From positions 1 through 64,000 of the forward strand of contig RXIW01000005.1 in the NCBI GenBank assembly GCA_003989065.1: 64,000 nt of DNA, read 5' to 3'. Position 1 is the stretch's first letter, and the number at the start of each line of letters is the position of its first letter. Origin of the DNA: Candidatus Competibacteraceae bacterium. GTDB taxonomy: Bacteria > Pseudomonadota > Gammaproteobacteria > Competibacterales > Competibacteraceae. Shown here piece after piece: positions 31,590 through 45,042 of this stretch. The translations under genes and the position numbers were made by a program. The notes under the pieces are model-generated. The model searched no databases. It was given only the letters and a program-made list of their open reading frames with translations, and was not told the origin of the DNA.

Positions 31590-32068
31590 GTTCGTTGCCA
31601 GCGCCCGGATTGGCCACCAGCCTTTTCAAGTAGACGAATATCGGTCAGGGTCATGCCGCGATCCATGGCTTTGCACATGTCGTAGACGGTCAGCAAGGCG
31701 ACCTGGACCGCGGTTAGGGCTTCCATTTCCACGCCGGTGCGCCCCAGGGTTTCCACTGTCGCTTGACAGTGGACGGCGTTGCGTTCTAGTTGCAGGGTCA
31801 AATCCACCGCCACCCGGGTCAGGCTCAGAGGATGGCAGAGGGGGATGAGGTCGGCGGTCCGTTTGGCGCCCATGATGCCGGCCAGCCGAGCTACACCCAG
31901 CACATCGCCCTTGGCGTGCGCGCCGGCGGCGATGCGTTCCAGCGTGGCCGCTTGCATCAGGATCGAGCCTTCGGCAATGGCCTGCCGGCGGGTGACCTCC
32001 TTGTCGCCCACATCCACCATGTGGGCCTCGCCGGCAGCGTTGAAGTGGCTCAGTGCGTCGTCGGTCAC
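31586..32068 (-). CDS. moaC: Cyclic pyranopterin monophosphate synthase MoaC
   Basis: 160 aa. Catalyses the second step of molybdopterin synthesis, acting after MoaA. Signature stretches are [12 protein letters not shown] (17-28), [13 protein letters not shown] and [10 protein letters not shown], with the C-terminal [10 protein letters not shown]. MoaA is not in this window. It starts 6 nt after the hppA stop and overlaps rnd, so the three genes form one minus-strand operon although they are functionally unrelated. Confidence 0.95.
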   Translation of the reverse strand: MTDDALSHFNAAGEAHMVDVGDKEVTRRQAIAEGSILMQAATLERIAAGAHAKGDVLGVARLAGIMGAKRTADLIPLCHPLSLTRVAVDLTLQLERNAVHCQATVETLGRTGVEMEALTAVQVALLTVYDMCKAMDRGMTLTDIRLLEKAGGQSGRWQRT

Positions 32069-32074
32069 GGATTC

Positions 32075-34126
32075 CTACTTGATAGCGACCAGCAGTGGCA
32101 CGATCAGCAGCGCCACGATGTTGATGATCTTGATCAAGGGGTTGACCGCCGGACCGGCCGTGTCCTTGTAGGGATCGCCGACGGTGTCGCCGGTGACTGC
32201 GGCCTTGTGCGCTTCCGAGCCCTTGCCGCCGAAATTGCCATCCTCAATGTATTTCTTGGCGTTGTCCCAGGCTCCGCCGCCGGCGGTCATGGAAATGGCC
32301 ACGAACAGCCCGGTGACGATGGTGCCCATCAGCAGGCCGCCCAGCGCCTTCGGGCCGGCCTCGTGCCCCATCAGCCACGCCATGCCGAACGCGACCACGA
32401 TGGGCGTCAGCACCGGTAGCAGTGACGGAATGATCATTTCCTTGATCGCCGCCTTGGTCAGCAGGTCCACCGCCCGCGAATAGTCAGGCTTGGTCGTGCC
32501 TTCCATGATACCGGCGATTTCCTGGAATTGCCGACGCACCTCGCGCACCACGGCGCCGGCGGCGCGGCCGACCGCTTCCATCGCCATTGCCCCGAACAGG
32601 AAGGGAATCATGCCGCCGATGAACAGACCGATGATCACCACCGGATCGGTCAGATCGAATTTGACTTCTCCAAAACCGACGCCCAGCAACTTGTGTTGGA
32701 AGTCGGCGAATAGCACCAGCGCCGCCAGCGCCGCTGAGCCGATGGCGTAACCCTTGGTCACCGCCTTGGTGGTGTTGCCCACCGCATCCAGCGGATCGGT
32801 GATACCGCGAATCTTGTCATCCATTTCCGCCATTTCGGCGATGCCGCCGGCGTTGTCGGTGATCGGGCCATAGGCGTCCAGGGCGACGATGATGCCGGCC
32901 ATCGACAACATGGAGGTGGCGGCGATGGCGATGCCATAGAGTCCCGCCCAGGTGTGGGCCAGGCCGATGCTGATGCAGACCGCGATGACGGGTAGGGCCG
33001 TGGCCTTCATCGAGACCGCCAGGCCAGCGATGATGTTGGTGGCATGGCCGGTGGTGCAGGCTTCGGCCAGCTTTTGCACCGGACTGTATTCCGTGGCGGT
33101 GTAGTACTCGGTGACGACCACCATGGCGGCGGTCAGACCCAAGCCGACCAGGGCCGAACCCCACAGCCCCCAGATGTGCTGGCTTCCCATCAGCCCCCAG
33201 ATCACGGGCAGGAAGGCGATGGCGGAAATGCCGCCCGCCACGGCCAGACCGCGATACAACGCGTTCATGATCTTCTCGCCTTCGCGGGCCTTGACGAAGC
33301 CGCAGCCGATGATCGAGGCGATGATCGACACGCCGCCCATCAACAGCGGCAGAGCGACGGCGTTCGGCAGCAGGTCGCCGGCGAAGGTCAGGCTGCCCAC
33401 CAGCATGGTGGCGATGATGGTGACCGCATAGGTTTCGAACAGGTCGGCGGCCATGCCAGCGCAGTCGCCGACGTTGTCGCCGACATTGTCGGCGATGACC
33501 GCCGGATTGCGCGGATCGTCCTCGGGGATGCCGGCTTCGACCTTGCCGACCAGATCGGCGCCGACATCCGCGCCCTTGGTGAAAATGCCGCCGCCGAGAC
33601 GGGCGAAAATCGAGATCAGCGAGCTGCCGAAGGCCAGCCCGACCAGCGGGCCGAGATCGGGCACGGCACCCTGGATGACGTAGAGCACGGCATAGTAGCC
33701 GGTCACGCCGAGCAGGCCGAGGCCGACCACCAGCATCCCGGTGATGGCGCCGCCGCGGAAGGCGACTTCCAGGGCGGCGTTCAGTCCGCTGTGGGCGGCT
33801 TGGGCGGTGCGGACATTGGCGCGCACCGACACGTACATGCCGATGTAACCGGCGACGCCCGAACAGACCGCGCCGATCACGAAGCCGATGGCCGACAACG
33901 GGCCGAGAGTGAATAGAATGATGACGCCGACCACCACGCCGACGATGGCGATCGTGGTGTATTGCCGGTTCAGATAGGCGCGGGCACCCTCCTGAACAGC
34001 GGCGGCGATTTCCTGCATGCGCGGGTTACCGGCGTCCTGAGACAGCACCCAGTTGACCGATTTGACACCGTAGACGAGCGCGCCGATGGCGCAAAGCAAA
34101 GCAATGATCAATCCTACCGCCGCCAT
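32075..34126 (-). CDS. hppA: K+-independent H+-translocating pyrophosphatase
   Basis: 683 aa, about 16 membrane helices. It pumps protons using the energy of pyrophosphate hydrolysis. The PPi/Mg sites are intact: [14 protein letters not shown] (182-195), DNVGDNVGD (213-221) and the C-terminal D.(Y/F)KDTAGPA motif. The K+-dependence motif reads GNTTKA (450-455); Lys in place of Ala marks the K+-independent, H+-pumping branch. GGAGGA precedes the ATG. A soluble pyrophosphatase lies about 290 nt upstream on the same strand. Confidence 0.95.
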   Translation of the reverse strand: MAAVGLIIALLCAIGALVYGVKSVNWVLSQDAGNPRMQEIAAAVQEGARAYLNRQYTTIAIVGVVVGVIILFTLGPLSAIGFVIGAVCSGVAGYIGMYVSVRANVRTAQAAHSGLNAALEVAFRGGAITGMLVVGLGLLGVTGYYAVLYVIQGAVPDLGPLVGLAFGSSLISIFARLGGGIFTKGADVGADLVGKVEAGIPEDDPRNPAVIADNVGDNVGDCAGMAADLFETYAVTIIATMLVGSLTFAGDLLPNAVALPLLMGGVSIIASIIGCGFVKAREGEKIMNALYRGLAVAGGISAIAFLPVIWGLMGSQHIWGLWGSALVGLGLTAAMVVVTEYYTATEYSPVQKLAEACTTGHATNIIAGLAVSMKATALPVIAVCISIGLAHTWAGLYGIAIAATSMLSMAGIIVALDAYGPITDNAGGIAEMAEMDDKIRGITDPLDAVGNTTKAVTKGYAIGSAALAALVLFADFQHKLLGVGFGEVKFDLTDPVVIIGLFIGGMIPFLFGAMAMEAVGRAAGAVVREVRRQFQEIAGIMEGTTKPDYSRAVDLLTKAAIKEMIIPSLLPVLTPIVVAFGMAWLMGHEAGPKALGGLLMGTIVTGLFVAISMTAGGGAWDNAKKYIEDGNFGGKGSEAHKAAVTGDTVGDPYKDTAGPAVNPLIKIINIVALLIVPLLVAIK

Positions 34127-34419
34127 GACGCAAATCCTCCGGGGTTTGAATAAATGGATCGCATGGGTTTCTCCTCGTTATGACTTTGATTATCGAGGCT
34201 GGGATTCTTGTTTATCGAGTGGCCATTCCGTTCCGTTGGCGATGCTTGTCCTAAAGAATAGGCGATGCTGGCGTTTAGGCAATCTTGCGAAGCGGTCTCG
34301 ATGCGCGAAATTCCCGACCTGGAGAGCGGCGGAAGCAGCCGCGCCGCAGAGGACAAAGCGTGCGGCGCTGGCGGATGAGACACAGGGCGCGACCCGGCCG
34401 GGCCCCGCCCGATTCGGGG

Positions 34420-34953
34420 TTACTTGCTCTGGTTATAGCGTTCTACGCTAAGCAGGATTTCGGCTCGGGCTTCGTCCGGGGTTCCCCAACCGTCGATCTT
34501 GACCCACTTGCCGGAGTCCAGATCTTTGTAATGTTGAAAGAAATGAGCGATCCGGGCAATCAAGGTCTTGGACATCTGCTCATACGATTCGATGTAATCG
34601 AATTGGGCGCATTCCTTCTTGATCGGCACGGCCAGGATTTTAGCGTCGCCGCCAGATTCGTCGGTCATTTTCAATACCCCCATGGGGCGGGCGCGCACCA
34701 CGCAGCCGCTGATGACCGGCAGAGGGGTGACGACCAGCACGTCCAACGGATCGCCGTCTTCGCACAGGGTATGGGGGATATAGCCGTAATTGCAGGGGTA
34801 ATGCATCGCGGCGTTCATGAAGCGATCCACGAACAGCGCGCCGGTCTCCTTGTCCACTTCGTACTTCACAGGGTCCGAATGTGCCGGAATCTCGATAATG
34901 ACGTTGAACTCTTCGGGGAGGTTCTTACCGGCGTCCACTCTATCCAGAATCAT
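34420..34953 (-). CDS. ppa: Inorganic pyrophosphatase (soluble, family I)
   Basis: 177 aa from ATG 34953 ([11 protein letters not shown]), matching the E. coli length of 176; the frame upstream adds 30 unconserved residues. Hydrolyses PPi without conserving energy. The signature [10 protein letters not shown] (about 66-75) holds the catalytic aspartates. Between it and hppA (34127-34419) I see no gene; a short open frame there overlaps hppA and has no homology I recognise. Confidence 0.96.
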   Translation of the reverse strand: MILDRVDAGKNLPEEFNVIIEIPAHSDPVKYEVDKETGALFVDRFMNAAMHYPCNYGYIPHTLCEDGDPLDVLVVTPLPVISGCVVRARPMGVLKMTDESGGDAKILAVPIKKECAQFDYIESYEQMSKTLIARIAHFFQHYKDLDSGKWVKIDGWGTPDEARAEILLSVERYNQSK

Positions 34954-35139
34954 GATAGTGACCTTTGGCGGTTGATGAATGAGATGAGTGCTTATACTAC
35001 AACCAAGGCCAAACGCTTGACAGCCGCGTCGCGTACCCGCCAAACACGGGATGCGCGACCGACGGGGTTTGGCCTCGCGCGAATTTTACGATGGAAGTTC
35101 GTCATTTTTCCCAAAATATAATCACGGAGTGAAATCATC

Positions 35140-35703
35140 ATGAGAATCGTGTTGCTAGGCGCTCCCGGATCCGGCAAAGGCACTCAAACCGATGCCATCA
35201 TTCAGCGTTACGGCGTCGTCACCGTCGCCACCGGCGATCTGTTGCGCGCCGAGGTCGCCGCCGACACCGCCTTGGGTCAGCGGGCCAAGCCCTTCATGGA
35301 GGCCGGCGAACTGGTGCCGTTCGACATCGTGCTGGGCATGATCGAGAACGGCTTGCAGGCCCTGGCCAGGACCCATCCCAAGGGCTTCATGATGGACGGC
35401 TTTCCGCGCGACCTGGCCCAGGCCGAGGCTTTGGACAAGCTGCTGGCCAAGATCAACCAGCCGCTCGATGTGGTGTTGTTCTTCGAGGTGCGTTACGAGG
35501 AGATCGTCAAGCGGTTGCTGGGGCGGGGTCGGGCGGACGACAACGAGGAAACCATCCATAACCGCTTGCGGGTCTACGAGGAGAAGACCGCGCCCTTGAT
35601 CGACTATTACACGAGGAAGGGGCTACTGCGCACCATCAAGGGCACGGGCAGCATCGAAGAGATTGGCGAGCGCATCCGTGCGGTGCTCGATGAGATCGCC
35701 TGA
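35140..35703 (+). CDS. adk: Adenylate kinase (short form)
   Basis: 187 aa. P-loop GAPGSGKGTQ (7-16), the AMP-site segment TGDLLRAEV and MMDGFPRD are clear. The LID is the short form (RGRADDNEETI) without the ~25-residue insert or Cys4 site of the long bacterial enzymes, so it resembles the cytosolic AK1 type. A perfect TATAAT at 35117-35122 could be the -10 of a promoter with a very short leader, and GGAG lies just before the ATG. Confidence 0.95.
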   Translation: MRIVLLGAPGSGKGTQTDAIIQRYGVVTVATGDLLRAEVAADTALGQRAKPFMEAGELVPFDIVLGMIENGLQALARTHPKGFMMDGFPRDLAQAEALDKLLAKINQPLDVVLFFEVRYEEIVKRLLGRGRADDNEETIHNRLRVYEEKTAPLIDYYTRKGLLRTIKGTGSIEEIGERIRAVLDEIA

Positions 35704-35723
35704 TCTCGTCCGAATCCATCGAG

Positions 35724-35776
35724 CGGTTTGCGCGCCTTCGAGCTATATCCGGAGAGGATCGAAGGCGCGCAAACCG
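35724..35776. terminator. 18-bp perfect inverted repeat between convergent adk and livF
   Basis: CGGTTTGCGCGCCTTCGA (35724-35741) is fully complementary to TCGAAGGCGCGCAAACCG (35759-35776), with a 17-nt loop. It lies between two converging genes and could act as a bidirectional barrier. There is no T-tract on either side. Confidence 0.6.
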
Positions 35777-35786
35777 GTGGGGTGGG

Positions 35787-36488
<702 letters not shown>

Positions 36489-36489
36489 C

Positions 36490-37298
36490 TCACTCCTCTC
36501 CCAGATAAGCTTTGATGACACGCGGGTTGCGCTGGATTTCGGCCGGTGTCCCGGTGGCGATGGGCCGGCCGTATTCCATGACCAGGATGTCGTCCGAGAT
36601 GCCCATGACCAGGCTCATGTCGTGTTCGATCAAGAGCACCGCAACCTGATGCTCCGAGCGCAGCGCGTTGATCAGCCGGTCCAGGTCGCGGGTTTCCTGC
36701 GGATTGAGACCGGCGGCGGGTTCGTCCAGCAACAGCAGTTTGGGATGGGTGATCATGCAGCGGGCGATTTCCAGTCGGCGCTGCTGGCCATAGGCCAGAT
36801 TGCCAGCTTCGCGGTTGGCCAGATGCAGCAGACCGACCTTCTCCAGCCAGAAGACCGCTCGTTCCAGCGCCTCCGTCTCGGTGCGGCGATATTTCGGGGT
36901 TTTGAACAGGCCAGACAGCAGGCGCGTTTCCAGTTGAGTATGCTGCGAGATCAATAGGTTCTCGACCACGGTCATGGTTCTGAACAGGCGCAGGTTCTGG
37001 AAGGTGCGCACCAGCCCCTGTCGGGCGATGCGGTGGCTGGGCAGGCCGTGGATCGGCTGGCCGTCCAGCAGCACGGTGCCGGAGGTTGGCCGGTAGAAGC
37101 CGCCGATGCAGTTGAATACGGTGGTCTTGCCCGCCCCGTTGGGGCCGATGATGGCGAAGATTTGGCCGGGGCGCATGTCGAAACTGACTCCGTCCACCGC
37201 CAGCAAGCCGCCGAAGCGCATACTGAGCTGGCGCACCTCCAGCAGGGCGGAAGGCGTGGATGTGGTTTCGGCGGTGGCTGCCGGATTCGATTCGAGGC

Positions 37299-37302
<4 letters not shown>
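36490..37302 (-). CDS. livG: Branched-chain amino-acid ABC transporter ATPase LivG
   Basis: 270 aa from ATG 37302 (MSLESNPAA). Walker [10 protein letters not shown], the LivG-specific [12 protein letters not shown], signature [14 protein letters not shown] and Walker [14 protein letters not shown] are present. The first 25 residues are a nonconserved leader. The start overlaps the livM stop by 4 nt. Confidence 0.95.
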
Positions 37303-38555
<1,253 letters not shown>

Positions 38556-38558
38556 GGC

Positions 38559-39494
<936 letters not shown>

Positions 39495-39554
39495 GGCCAC
39501 CGCATTCTGAAGGCTGGGATCGGGCGCGGGCAATGGAGCGCCATGAAAACCGAA

Positions 39555-39577
39555 GGGCGAGGATGTGAACCTCGCCC
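39555..39577 (-). terminator. Intercistronic hairpin/attenuator between livK and livH
   Basis: An 8-bp perfect stem GGGCGAGG/CCTCGCCC with a 7-nt loop, followed on the minus strand by TTCGGTTTT. Partial termination here would give more binding protein than permease. Confidence 0.6.
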
Positions 39578-39589
39578 CGGTGGCCTGAC

Positions 39590-40711
39590 TTACTTGACCG
39601 GCGTCTTGGTAGCGTCGGCGTGCCAAGTGAAGATGACGAACTGGAATTCCTTCAGATCGCCATTGTCCTTGAACGCGACCTTGCCGATCGGAGTCTGGAA
39701 GCTGTTCTTGTGGATGTAGCCAGCCAACTTGGCCGGATCTTCGGTTTTGGCGCCCTTGATGGCGTCGGCGATGATCTCCACCCCGGCGTAGGCCGGCATC
39801 ACGAACGGACCGGTCGGGTCTTCGTTCTTGGCCTTGAACGCCTTGACCAGATCGGCGTTGGCCGGATCGGTGCTGAAATCGGCGGGCAGGGTGACCAGCA
39901 AGCCTTCGGAGGCCGGACCGGCGATGGCGCTGATGTCCTTGTTGCCGACCCCTTCCGGACCCATGTACTTGGCGTCGAAGCCCTGTTCGCGCGACTGCCG
40001 CAGCAGCAGGCCCAGCTCGGGGTGATAGCCGCCGTAGTAGACGAAGTCGACGCCTTCGCTCTTCATCTTGGTGATCAGGGCGGAGAAGTCGGTCTGGCCC
40101 TTGTTGACGCCTTCGAACAGCACCGGGGTGATGCCGGCGGCCTTGACGGTCTTGTCGACTTCCTTGGCGATGCCTTCGCCGTATTGCTGCTTGTCGTGGA
40201 TGATCGCCAGCTTCTTGGGTTTGATCTTCTCGGCGATGTACTTGCCGGCGGTCGGACCTTGCTGGTCGTCGGTGCCGATGGTGCGGAACACCATCTTATA
40301 GCCCTGCTGGGTGATGGCCGGATTGGTGGCGGCCGGGGTGATCATCAGGATGCCTTCGTCCTCGTACAGCTTGGAGGCCGGCTGGGTCGATCCGGAGCAG
40401 AGGTGGCCGACCACATACTTGATCTTCTGGTTGACGATCTGATTGGCGACGGCGACCGCCTGCTTGGGTTCGCACACATCGTCCATCAGAACCGCTTCCA
40501 GTTTTTTGCCGTTCACGCCGCCCTTGGCGTTGATCTGTTCGACTGCCATCTTGGCGCCGATCATCTGCATGTCGCCGTACTGGGCGACTGGACCGGTGAT
40601 CGGGCCGGCCACGGCGATCTTGATGGTGTCCTCGGCCTGCGCCAAACTGCCCAAACCCAGGATAATCGCGCCGACGGCGGCACTCAGAACATTACGGCTG
40701 ATCGTATTCAT
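39590..40711 (-). CDS. livK: Branched-chain amino-acid binding protein (LivK/LivJ type)
   Basis: 373 aa with a clear signal peptide ending near AQA|EDT (residue 26). A periplasmic type I binding fold with VAGPITGPVAQYGDM at the ligand-side N-terminus, the disulfide pair of DDVCEPKQAV and VVGHLCSGST, and YYGGYHPE. It delivers Leu/Ile/Val or related ligands to LivHMGF. First gene of the operon; the promoter lies within 40712-40962, where I see no other feature. Confidence 0.95.
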   Translation of the reverse strand: MNTISRNVLSAAVGAIILGLGSLAQAEDTIKIAVAGPITGPVAQYGDMQMIGAKMAVEQINAKGGVNGKKLEAVLMDDVCEPKQAVAVANQIVNQKIKYVVGHLCSGSTQPASKLYEDEGILMITPAATNPAITQQGYKMVFRTIGTDDQQGPTAGKYIAEKIKPKKLAIIHDKQQYGEGIAKEVDKTVKAAGITPVLFEGVNKGQTDFSALITKMKSEGVDFVYYGGYHPELGLLLRQSREQGFDAKYMGPEGVGNKDISAIAGPASEGLLVTLPADFSTDPANADLVKAFKAKNEDPTGPFVMPAYAGVEIIADAIKGAKTEDPAKLAGYIHKNSFQTPIGKVAFKDNGDLKEFQFVIFTWHADATKTPVK

Positions 40712-40962
40712 GATGCGACTCCTCTCTCCTTAATGTGGGGTGATGCGGGTGAAAGCTGACGCCAGCGAGCATTCGCCTGCAAGAATTAACCGAAATTCCC
40801 CGGTAGGACAAGCCGAACGCGGAAAAATCGATGCGGTCTGATGGTTTAGCATAGACGATGTTGCCGCGAAGACGCCGTGTCGTTCGATCGGTCGAAGCCC
40901 GGCTTGATCGTCTACTTGTCAGTGCCTACAGTACCGATCTCGCTTCCGATGGAGATGCCATC

Positions 40963-41652
40963 ATGGATACCGCGCTCGTCGTCACCGGGATCGCCGGCGT
41001 CGCCTTTTGTGTCAGCCACCTCGGTCTGTCCAGCCGCCAGGCGCGCGGTCGCCTGGTCGACTTTCTGGGGGAAAAAGGGTTCCTCGGTTTCTACACGCTG
41101 GTCGCGTTGCTGACGCTGGCGGCGATGATCGTCGCCTACGCCAAGGCTGCTCATACGGTCCAGCTCTGGTGGCTGGGTCTCGGGGCGCGCCATCTGCCGT
41201 TGCTGGTGATGCCAGTGGCCTTGACCTTGATCGCTGGTGGGATCATCGCGCCCAATCCGTCGGTGACGGGCATGGAAAACGCGCTCGATCGGCCGGATCC
41301 GGCTCGGGGTGTGTTGCGCATCACCCGTCATCCGATGATGTGGGGCATTGCGCTATGGGCGGCGGTGCATCTGCTGGTCAATGGCGATTTGGCGTCACTG
41401 CTGTTCTTCGGCAGTTTTCTGCTGACGGCGGTGCTGGGGTCGCTGCACCTCGATGATCGGATGCGCATCGCCCACGGCGAGCGCTGGCAACGTTTCGCCG
41501 CCGTCACTTCCTATCTGCCGTTTGCGGCCATTCTGCGCGGTCGGCAGACCTTGGTATGGTCCGAGCTGCGCCGGCCGGTCGGCTGGGGCGTGGGGCTGTT
41601 CGCGCTGTTGTTGCTGCTGCATCCCTATCTGTTCGGTGTGCGGCCCTATTGA
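40963..41652 (+). CDS. NnrU family membrane protein
   Basis: 229 aa from ATG 40963. About six membrane helices, with the NnrU core ITRHPMMWGIALWAAVHL near residue 123 and LDDRMRIAHGERWQ on a cytosolic loop. NnrU proteins are linked to nitric-oxide/nitrite respiration in some denitrifiers, but other members are isoprenylcysteine-methyltransferase-like with unknown roles. No denitrification genes are nearby, so the function stays open. Confidence 0.85.
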   Translation: MDTALVVTGIAGVAFCVSHLGLSSRQARGRLVDFLGEKGFLGFYTLVALLTLAAMIVAYAKAAHTVQLWWLGLGARHLPLLVMPVALTLIAGGIIAPNPSVTGMENALDRPDPARGVLRITRHPMMWGIALWAAVHLLVNGDLASLLFFGSFLLTAVLGSLHLDDRMRIAHGERWQRFAAVTSYLPFAAILRGRQTLVWSELRRPVGWGVGLFALLLLLHPYLFGVRPY

Positions 41653-41826
41653 AGTCGTAGTGACCTGTGGCAGCTCGCCGACCGGAACCTTGGGCATCGG
41701 TCTCGGTGTACGGGGATAAATCAGGATGCATTTTCCCTAGAAATTGTCTTTAATTGGCGCGGCTGCGCCGGAGGACCATAGCCGATTCGGGCTAGCCCGG
41801 CCACGGCGCCTCTCTCTAGAATATTC

Positions 41827-41851
41827 AGATATAACACGTTGAGCTATATCT
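41827..41851. repeat. 7-bp inverted repeat upstream of ETF-QO
   Basis: AGATATA and TATATCT separated by 11 nt, about 76 nt before the GTG start. It is a possible operator in the AT-rich leader of the oxidoreductase gene. Nothing else is evident in 41653-41926. Confidence 0.35.
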
Positions 41852-41926
41852 AAAAATCTACGGAGACACATTGGTGTCACCCGTAATTCTTGCAAACCTG
41901 AAAATAACGAAACGAAGGAGTGCTCG

Positions 41927-43561
41927 GTGGAACGCGAAAGTATGGAATATGACGTGGTCATCGTCGGCGCCGGTCCATCCGGCCTGTCGGCGGCCATTCG
42001 TCTGAAACAACTGGCGGCGGAAAACGATCACGAGGTGAACGTTTGTGTCATCGAGAAGGGATCTGAAGTAGGTGCACACATCCTGTCCGGCGCGGTGGTG
42101 GAAACGCGGGCTCTGGACGAACTGATCCCGGATTGGCAGGAACGGGGCGCGCCGCTGAATACCCTGGCGACGGACGACAACTTCCTGTTACTGACCCGCG
42201 AAACCTCGTACCGCCTGCCCACCCCGCCGCAGATGAACAATCACGGCAACTACATCATCAGCCTGGGTAACCTGTGCCGCTGGTTGGCGACTCAGGCCGA
42301 AGAGCTGGGCGTGGAGATCTACCCCGGTTTCGCCGCCGCCGAAGTGCTGTATGACGACGATGGCGCGGTGGCTGGGGTGGCCACCGGCGACATGGGCGTC
42401 GGCCGCGACGGCCAGCCGACCGACCAGTTCACGCCGGGCATGGAGCTGCGCGCCCGCTACACCCTGTTCGCCGAGGGTTGCCGCGGCTCGCTGACCAAGA
42501 CCCTGTTCGAGCGCTTCAAGCTGCGCGAGGGCGTGGACCCGCAAACCTACGGCATCGGCATCAAGGAACTGTGGGAAATCGACCCGGCCAAGCACCAGGC
42601 GGGCAAGATCGTTCATACCGTCGGCTGGCCGCTGGATCCCAGCACCTACGGCGGCTCCTTCCTCTATCACCTGGAAGGCAATCAGGTCGCGGTCGGCTTC
42701 GTGGTCGGACTGGGTTATGCCAATCCCCACTTGTCGCCGTTCGAGGAATTCCAGCGCTTCAAGACCCATCCCGACATTCGCCCGACTTTTGAAGGCGGTC
42801 GGCGCATCGCCTATGGTGCGCGCGCCATCTCGGCCGGTGGTGTCCAGTCGCTGCCCAAGCTGATCTTCCCCGGTGGGATGCTGATCGGCGATACGGCTGG
42901 CTTTCTCAACATGCCCAAGATCAAGGGCACGCATACCGCGATGAAGTCCGGGATCCTGGGAGCAGATGCGGTATTCGCGGCAGTCAAGGCCGAGCGCAGC
43001 GCCGACGAGATCACCGAATATCCCGAGCTGGTACAGCAAAGCTGGCTGTGGGACGAGCTCTATCGGGTGCGCAACATCAAGCCGTCGTTCAGCTGGGGCC
43101 TGTGGGCGGCGATCGCCTATTCGGCGCTGGATACCTACCTGTTCCGGGGCAAGGCGCCCTGGACGCTCCATCACAAGCCCGATCACGCCAAACTGAAGAA
43201 GGCCAGCGAGTGTTCGCGGATCGACTATCCCAAGCCGGATGGCGTGATCAGTTTCGATCGGCTGTCCTCGGTGTTCATCTCCAACACCAATCACGAGGAA
43301 GATCAGCCCTGCCATCTGACGCTGAAGGACCCGACCGTTCCGGTCCGGATCAACCTGCCCCTGTACGATGCGCCGGAACAGCGCTATTGCCCGGCTGGGG
43401 TTTATGAGATCGTACGGGATGTCGATGGCAGCCATCCGCGCCTGCAGATCAACGCCCAGAACTGCGTGCATTGCAAGACCTGCGACATCAAGGATCCCAC
43501 CCAGAACATCAACTGGGTGACGCCGCAGGGCGGAGATGGGCCGAATTATCCGAACATGTGA
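41927..43561 (+). CDS. Electron-transfer flavoprotein:ubiquinone oxidoreductase
   Basis: 544 aa from GTG 41927, chosen because AAGGAG lies 6 nt upstream; an ATG five codons later is weaker. It passes electrons from ETF to the quinone pool, serving fatty-acid, branched-chain and other acyl-CoA dehydrogenases. FAD site [12 protein letters not shown] (near 12), quinone-side segment [14 protein letters not shown] and the C-terminal 4Fe-4S ligands in [13 protein letters not shown] plus CPAGVYE are all present. The etfAB genes are not in this window. Confidence 0.96.
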   Translation: MERESMEYDVVIVGAGPSGLSAAIRLKQLAAENDHEVNVCVIEKGSEVGAHILSGAVVETRALDELIPDWQERGAPLNTLATDDNFLLLTRETSYRLPTPPQMNNHGNYIISLGNLCRWLATQAEELGVEIYPGFAAAEVLYDDDGAVAGVATGDMGVGRDGQPTDQFTPGMELRARYTLFAEGCRGSLTKTLFERFKLREGVDPQTYGIGIKELWEIDPAKHQAGKIVHTVGWPLDPSTYGGSFLYHLEGNQVAVGFVVGLGYANPHLSPFEEFQRFKTHPDIRPTFEGGRRIAYGARAISAGGVQSLPKLIFPGGMLIGDTAGFLNMPKIKGTHTAMKSGILGADAVFAAVKAERSADEITEYPELVQQSWLWDELYRVRNIKPSFSWGLWAAIAYSALDTYLFRGKAPWTLHHKPDHAKLKKASECSRIDYPKPDGVISFDRLSSVFISNTNHEEDQPCHLTLKDPTVPVRINLPLYDAPEQRYCPAGVYEIVRDVDGSHPRLQINAQNCVHCKTCDIKDPTQNINWVTPQGGDGPNYPNM

Positions 43562-43574
43562 AAAACCATGCCTC

Positions 43575-43601
43575 AAAAAGCCCGGCGTCGCCGGGCTTTT
43601 T
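43575..43601 (+). terminator. Rho-independent terminator after ETF-QO
   Basis: A 12-bp perfect stem AAAAAGCCCGGC/GCCGGGCTTTTT with a 3-nt loop, 13 nt after the stop. The A-run and T-run flank it, so it would work in both directions. Confidence 0.93.
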
Positions 43602-43637
43602 GGACAAATGCCGCCGCTGACCCTGGGAGTTTGCCGC

Positions 43638-44459
43638 ATGCCTACCGCACCCCCTTTGCCGCTGCTGATCGAGCCGGAGCAGCTCCAGGCTTGTCTTGAC
43701 GATCCCCAAATCCTGGTCGTGGATCTGTCCGATCCGCTCAGCTACGTCGCCGGCCATATTCCCGGCGCGGTCTCGCTGGGCTACGCTGAGTTGATCCGGC
43801 CCGTTCCTCCGGCGATGGGTCTGCTGCCGACCCTGGCGCGTTTGAGCGAATTGTTGTCGAGTCTGGGGCTGACGGCCGAGCGGCAGGTGGTCGCCTACGA
43901 CAACGAAGGCAACGGCCGCGCGGCCCGGTTGCTATGGACCCTGGCGGTGCTCGGCCATGAGCGGTTGTCGCTGCTCGATGGCGGTCGCTACAGCTGGGAG
44001 AGCGTCGGACCGTTCGAAACCCGATCGCGTTCGGCGCCGCCCAGCGCCTATCAGGCCCGGCTGGGCAATCCCGCAGCGCTGGCCGAAAAGAACTGGCTGC
44101 TGGCACAACTGGGCCGGCCCGATCTGGCGCTGCTCGATGCCCGTACGCCGGCCGAATACGCCGGGATGGACGTGCGCGCCGCCCGTGGTGGCCATATTCC
44201 CGGCGCGGTCAATCTGAACTGGACCGATGTCATGGATCCGCTGCGACAGCTGCGGCTGCAGCCCGAGCCGACGCTGCGGGCCATGCTCGAAACCCGCGGC
44301 GTGACCCCGGACAAGGAAGTGGTGGTCTATTGCCAGACGCACCACCGTTCGGCGCATACCTACTGGGTGCTGCGCTGCCTTGGCTATCCACGGGTGCGCG
44401 GCTATGCCGGGGCCTGGTCGGAATGGGGCAACGATCCCCAGATGCCGATCGAACGGTGA
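43638..44459 (+). CDS. Sulfurtransferase with two rhodanese domains
   Basis: 273 aa from ATG 43638. Two tandem rhodanese domains (about 8-120 and 145-270), each opening with the V(V/L)D.(S/R) strand and AGHIPGA or GGHIPGA. Only the second has the catalytic cysteine, in VVYCQTHHRS. This is the single-Cys pattern of thiosulfate or 3-mercaptopyruvate sulfurtransferases, but the CQTHHRS loop is neither the CRKG(V/T)T thiosulfate nor the CG(S/T)GVT mercaptopyruvate form. Substrate is not assigned. Confidence 0.88.
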   Translation: MPTAPPLPLLIEPEQLQACLDDPQILVVDLSDPLSYVAGHIPGAVSLGYAELIRPVPPAMGLLPTLARLSELLSSLGLTAERQVVAYDNEGNGRAARLLWTLAVLGHERLSLLDGGRYSWESVGPFETRSRSAPPSAYQARLGNPAALAEKNWLLAQLGRPDLALLDARTPAEYAGMDVRAARGGHIPGAVNLNWTDVMDPLRQLRLQPEPTLRAMLETRGVTPDKEVVVYCQTHHRSAHTYWVLRCLGYPRVRGYAGAWSEWGNDPQMPIER

Positions 44460-44484
44460 ACGGATGGAGCGGGCCGGCTGCAGG

Positions 44485-45042
44485 CTAGCGAGCGCCGGCC
44501 GTCACTGGCACGAACAGGCGCTCCCGGTAGAAACGCAGCTCCTCGATGGAATCGCGAATATCCTGCAGCGCCAGATGGGTAGAGGTCTTGCTGAAGCTCT
44601 TGCCCTGGCCCGGATACCAGCGGCGGGCCAGTTCCTTGAGGGTGCTGACGTCCAGGTTGCGATAGTGGAAGTACGCCTCCAGCTCCGGCATCAGGCGGGC
44701 CAGGAAGCGCCGATCCTGACAGATGCTGTTGCCGCACATCGGCGACTGGCCCTTCGGTACATACTGGTGCAGAAACGCCAGAGTCTGCGTTTCGGCCGTG
44801 CGGTCGTCCAGGTCGCTGGCGCGCACTCGCGCTACCAGCCCGGATTCGCCGTGCTGTTTGCGGTTCCAGTCGTCCATCGCCGCCAGCACGGTATCGCTCT
44901 GGTGGATGGCCAGCACCGGACCTTCGGCCAGGACATTCAATTGGCTGTCGGTGACGATGGTGGCGATTTCGATGATGCGATCGGTCCGGGAGTCCAGGCC
45001 GGTCATTTCCAAATCGATCCAGATCAGATTATCGGGGGACAT
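44485..45042 (-). CDS. orn: Oligoribonuclease
   Basis: 185 aa from ATG 45042 ([16 protein letters not shown]). It degrades 2-5 nt RNAs and pGpG at the end of RNA decay and c-di-GMP turnover. DEDDh residues: D and E in [11 protein letters not shown] in [13 protein letters not shown] and H/D in [11 protein letters not shown]. It is divergent from rsgA, a conserved pair in gammaproteobacteria. Confidence 0.96.
   Translation of the reverse strand: MSPDNLIWIDLEMTGLDSRTDRIIEIATIVTDSQLNVLAEGPVLAIHQSDTVLAAMDDWNRKQHGESGLVARVRASDLDDRTAETQTLAFLHQYVPKGQSPMCGNSICQDRRFLARLMPELEAYFHYRNLDVSTLKELARRWYPGQGKSFSKTSTHLALQDIRDSIEELRFYRERLFVPVTAGAR

Noticed and set aside
34114-34383. 89-aa frame between ppa and hppA
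   Set aside because: It overlaps the start of hppA, has low-complexity composition and no ribosome site.
42188-43639. 483-aa open frame antisense to ETF-QO
   Set aside because: It runs across a strong terminator and the complement of a well-defined flavoprotein. No recognisable domain.
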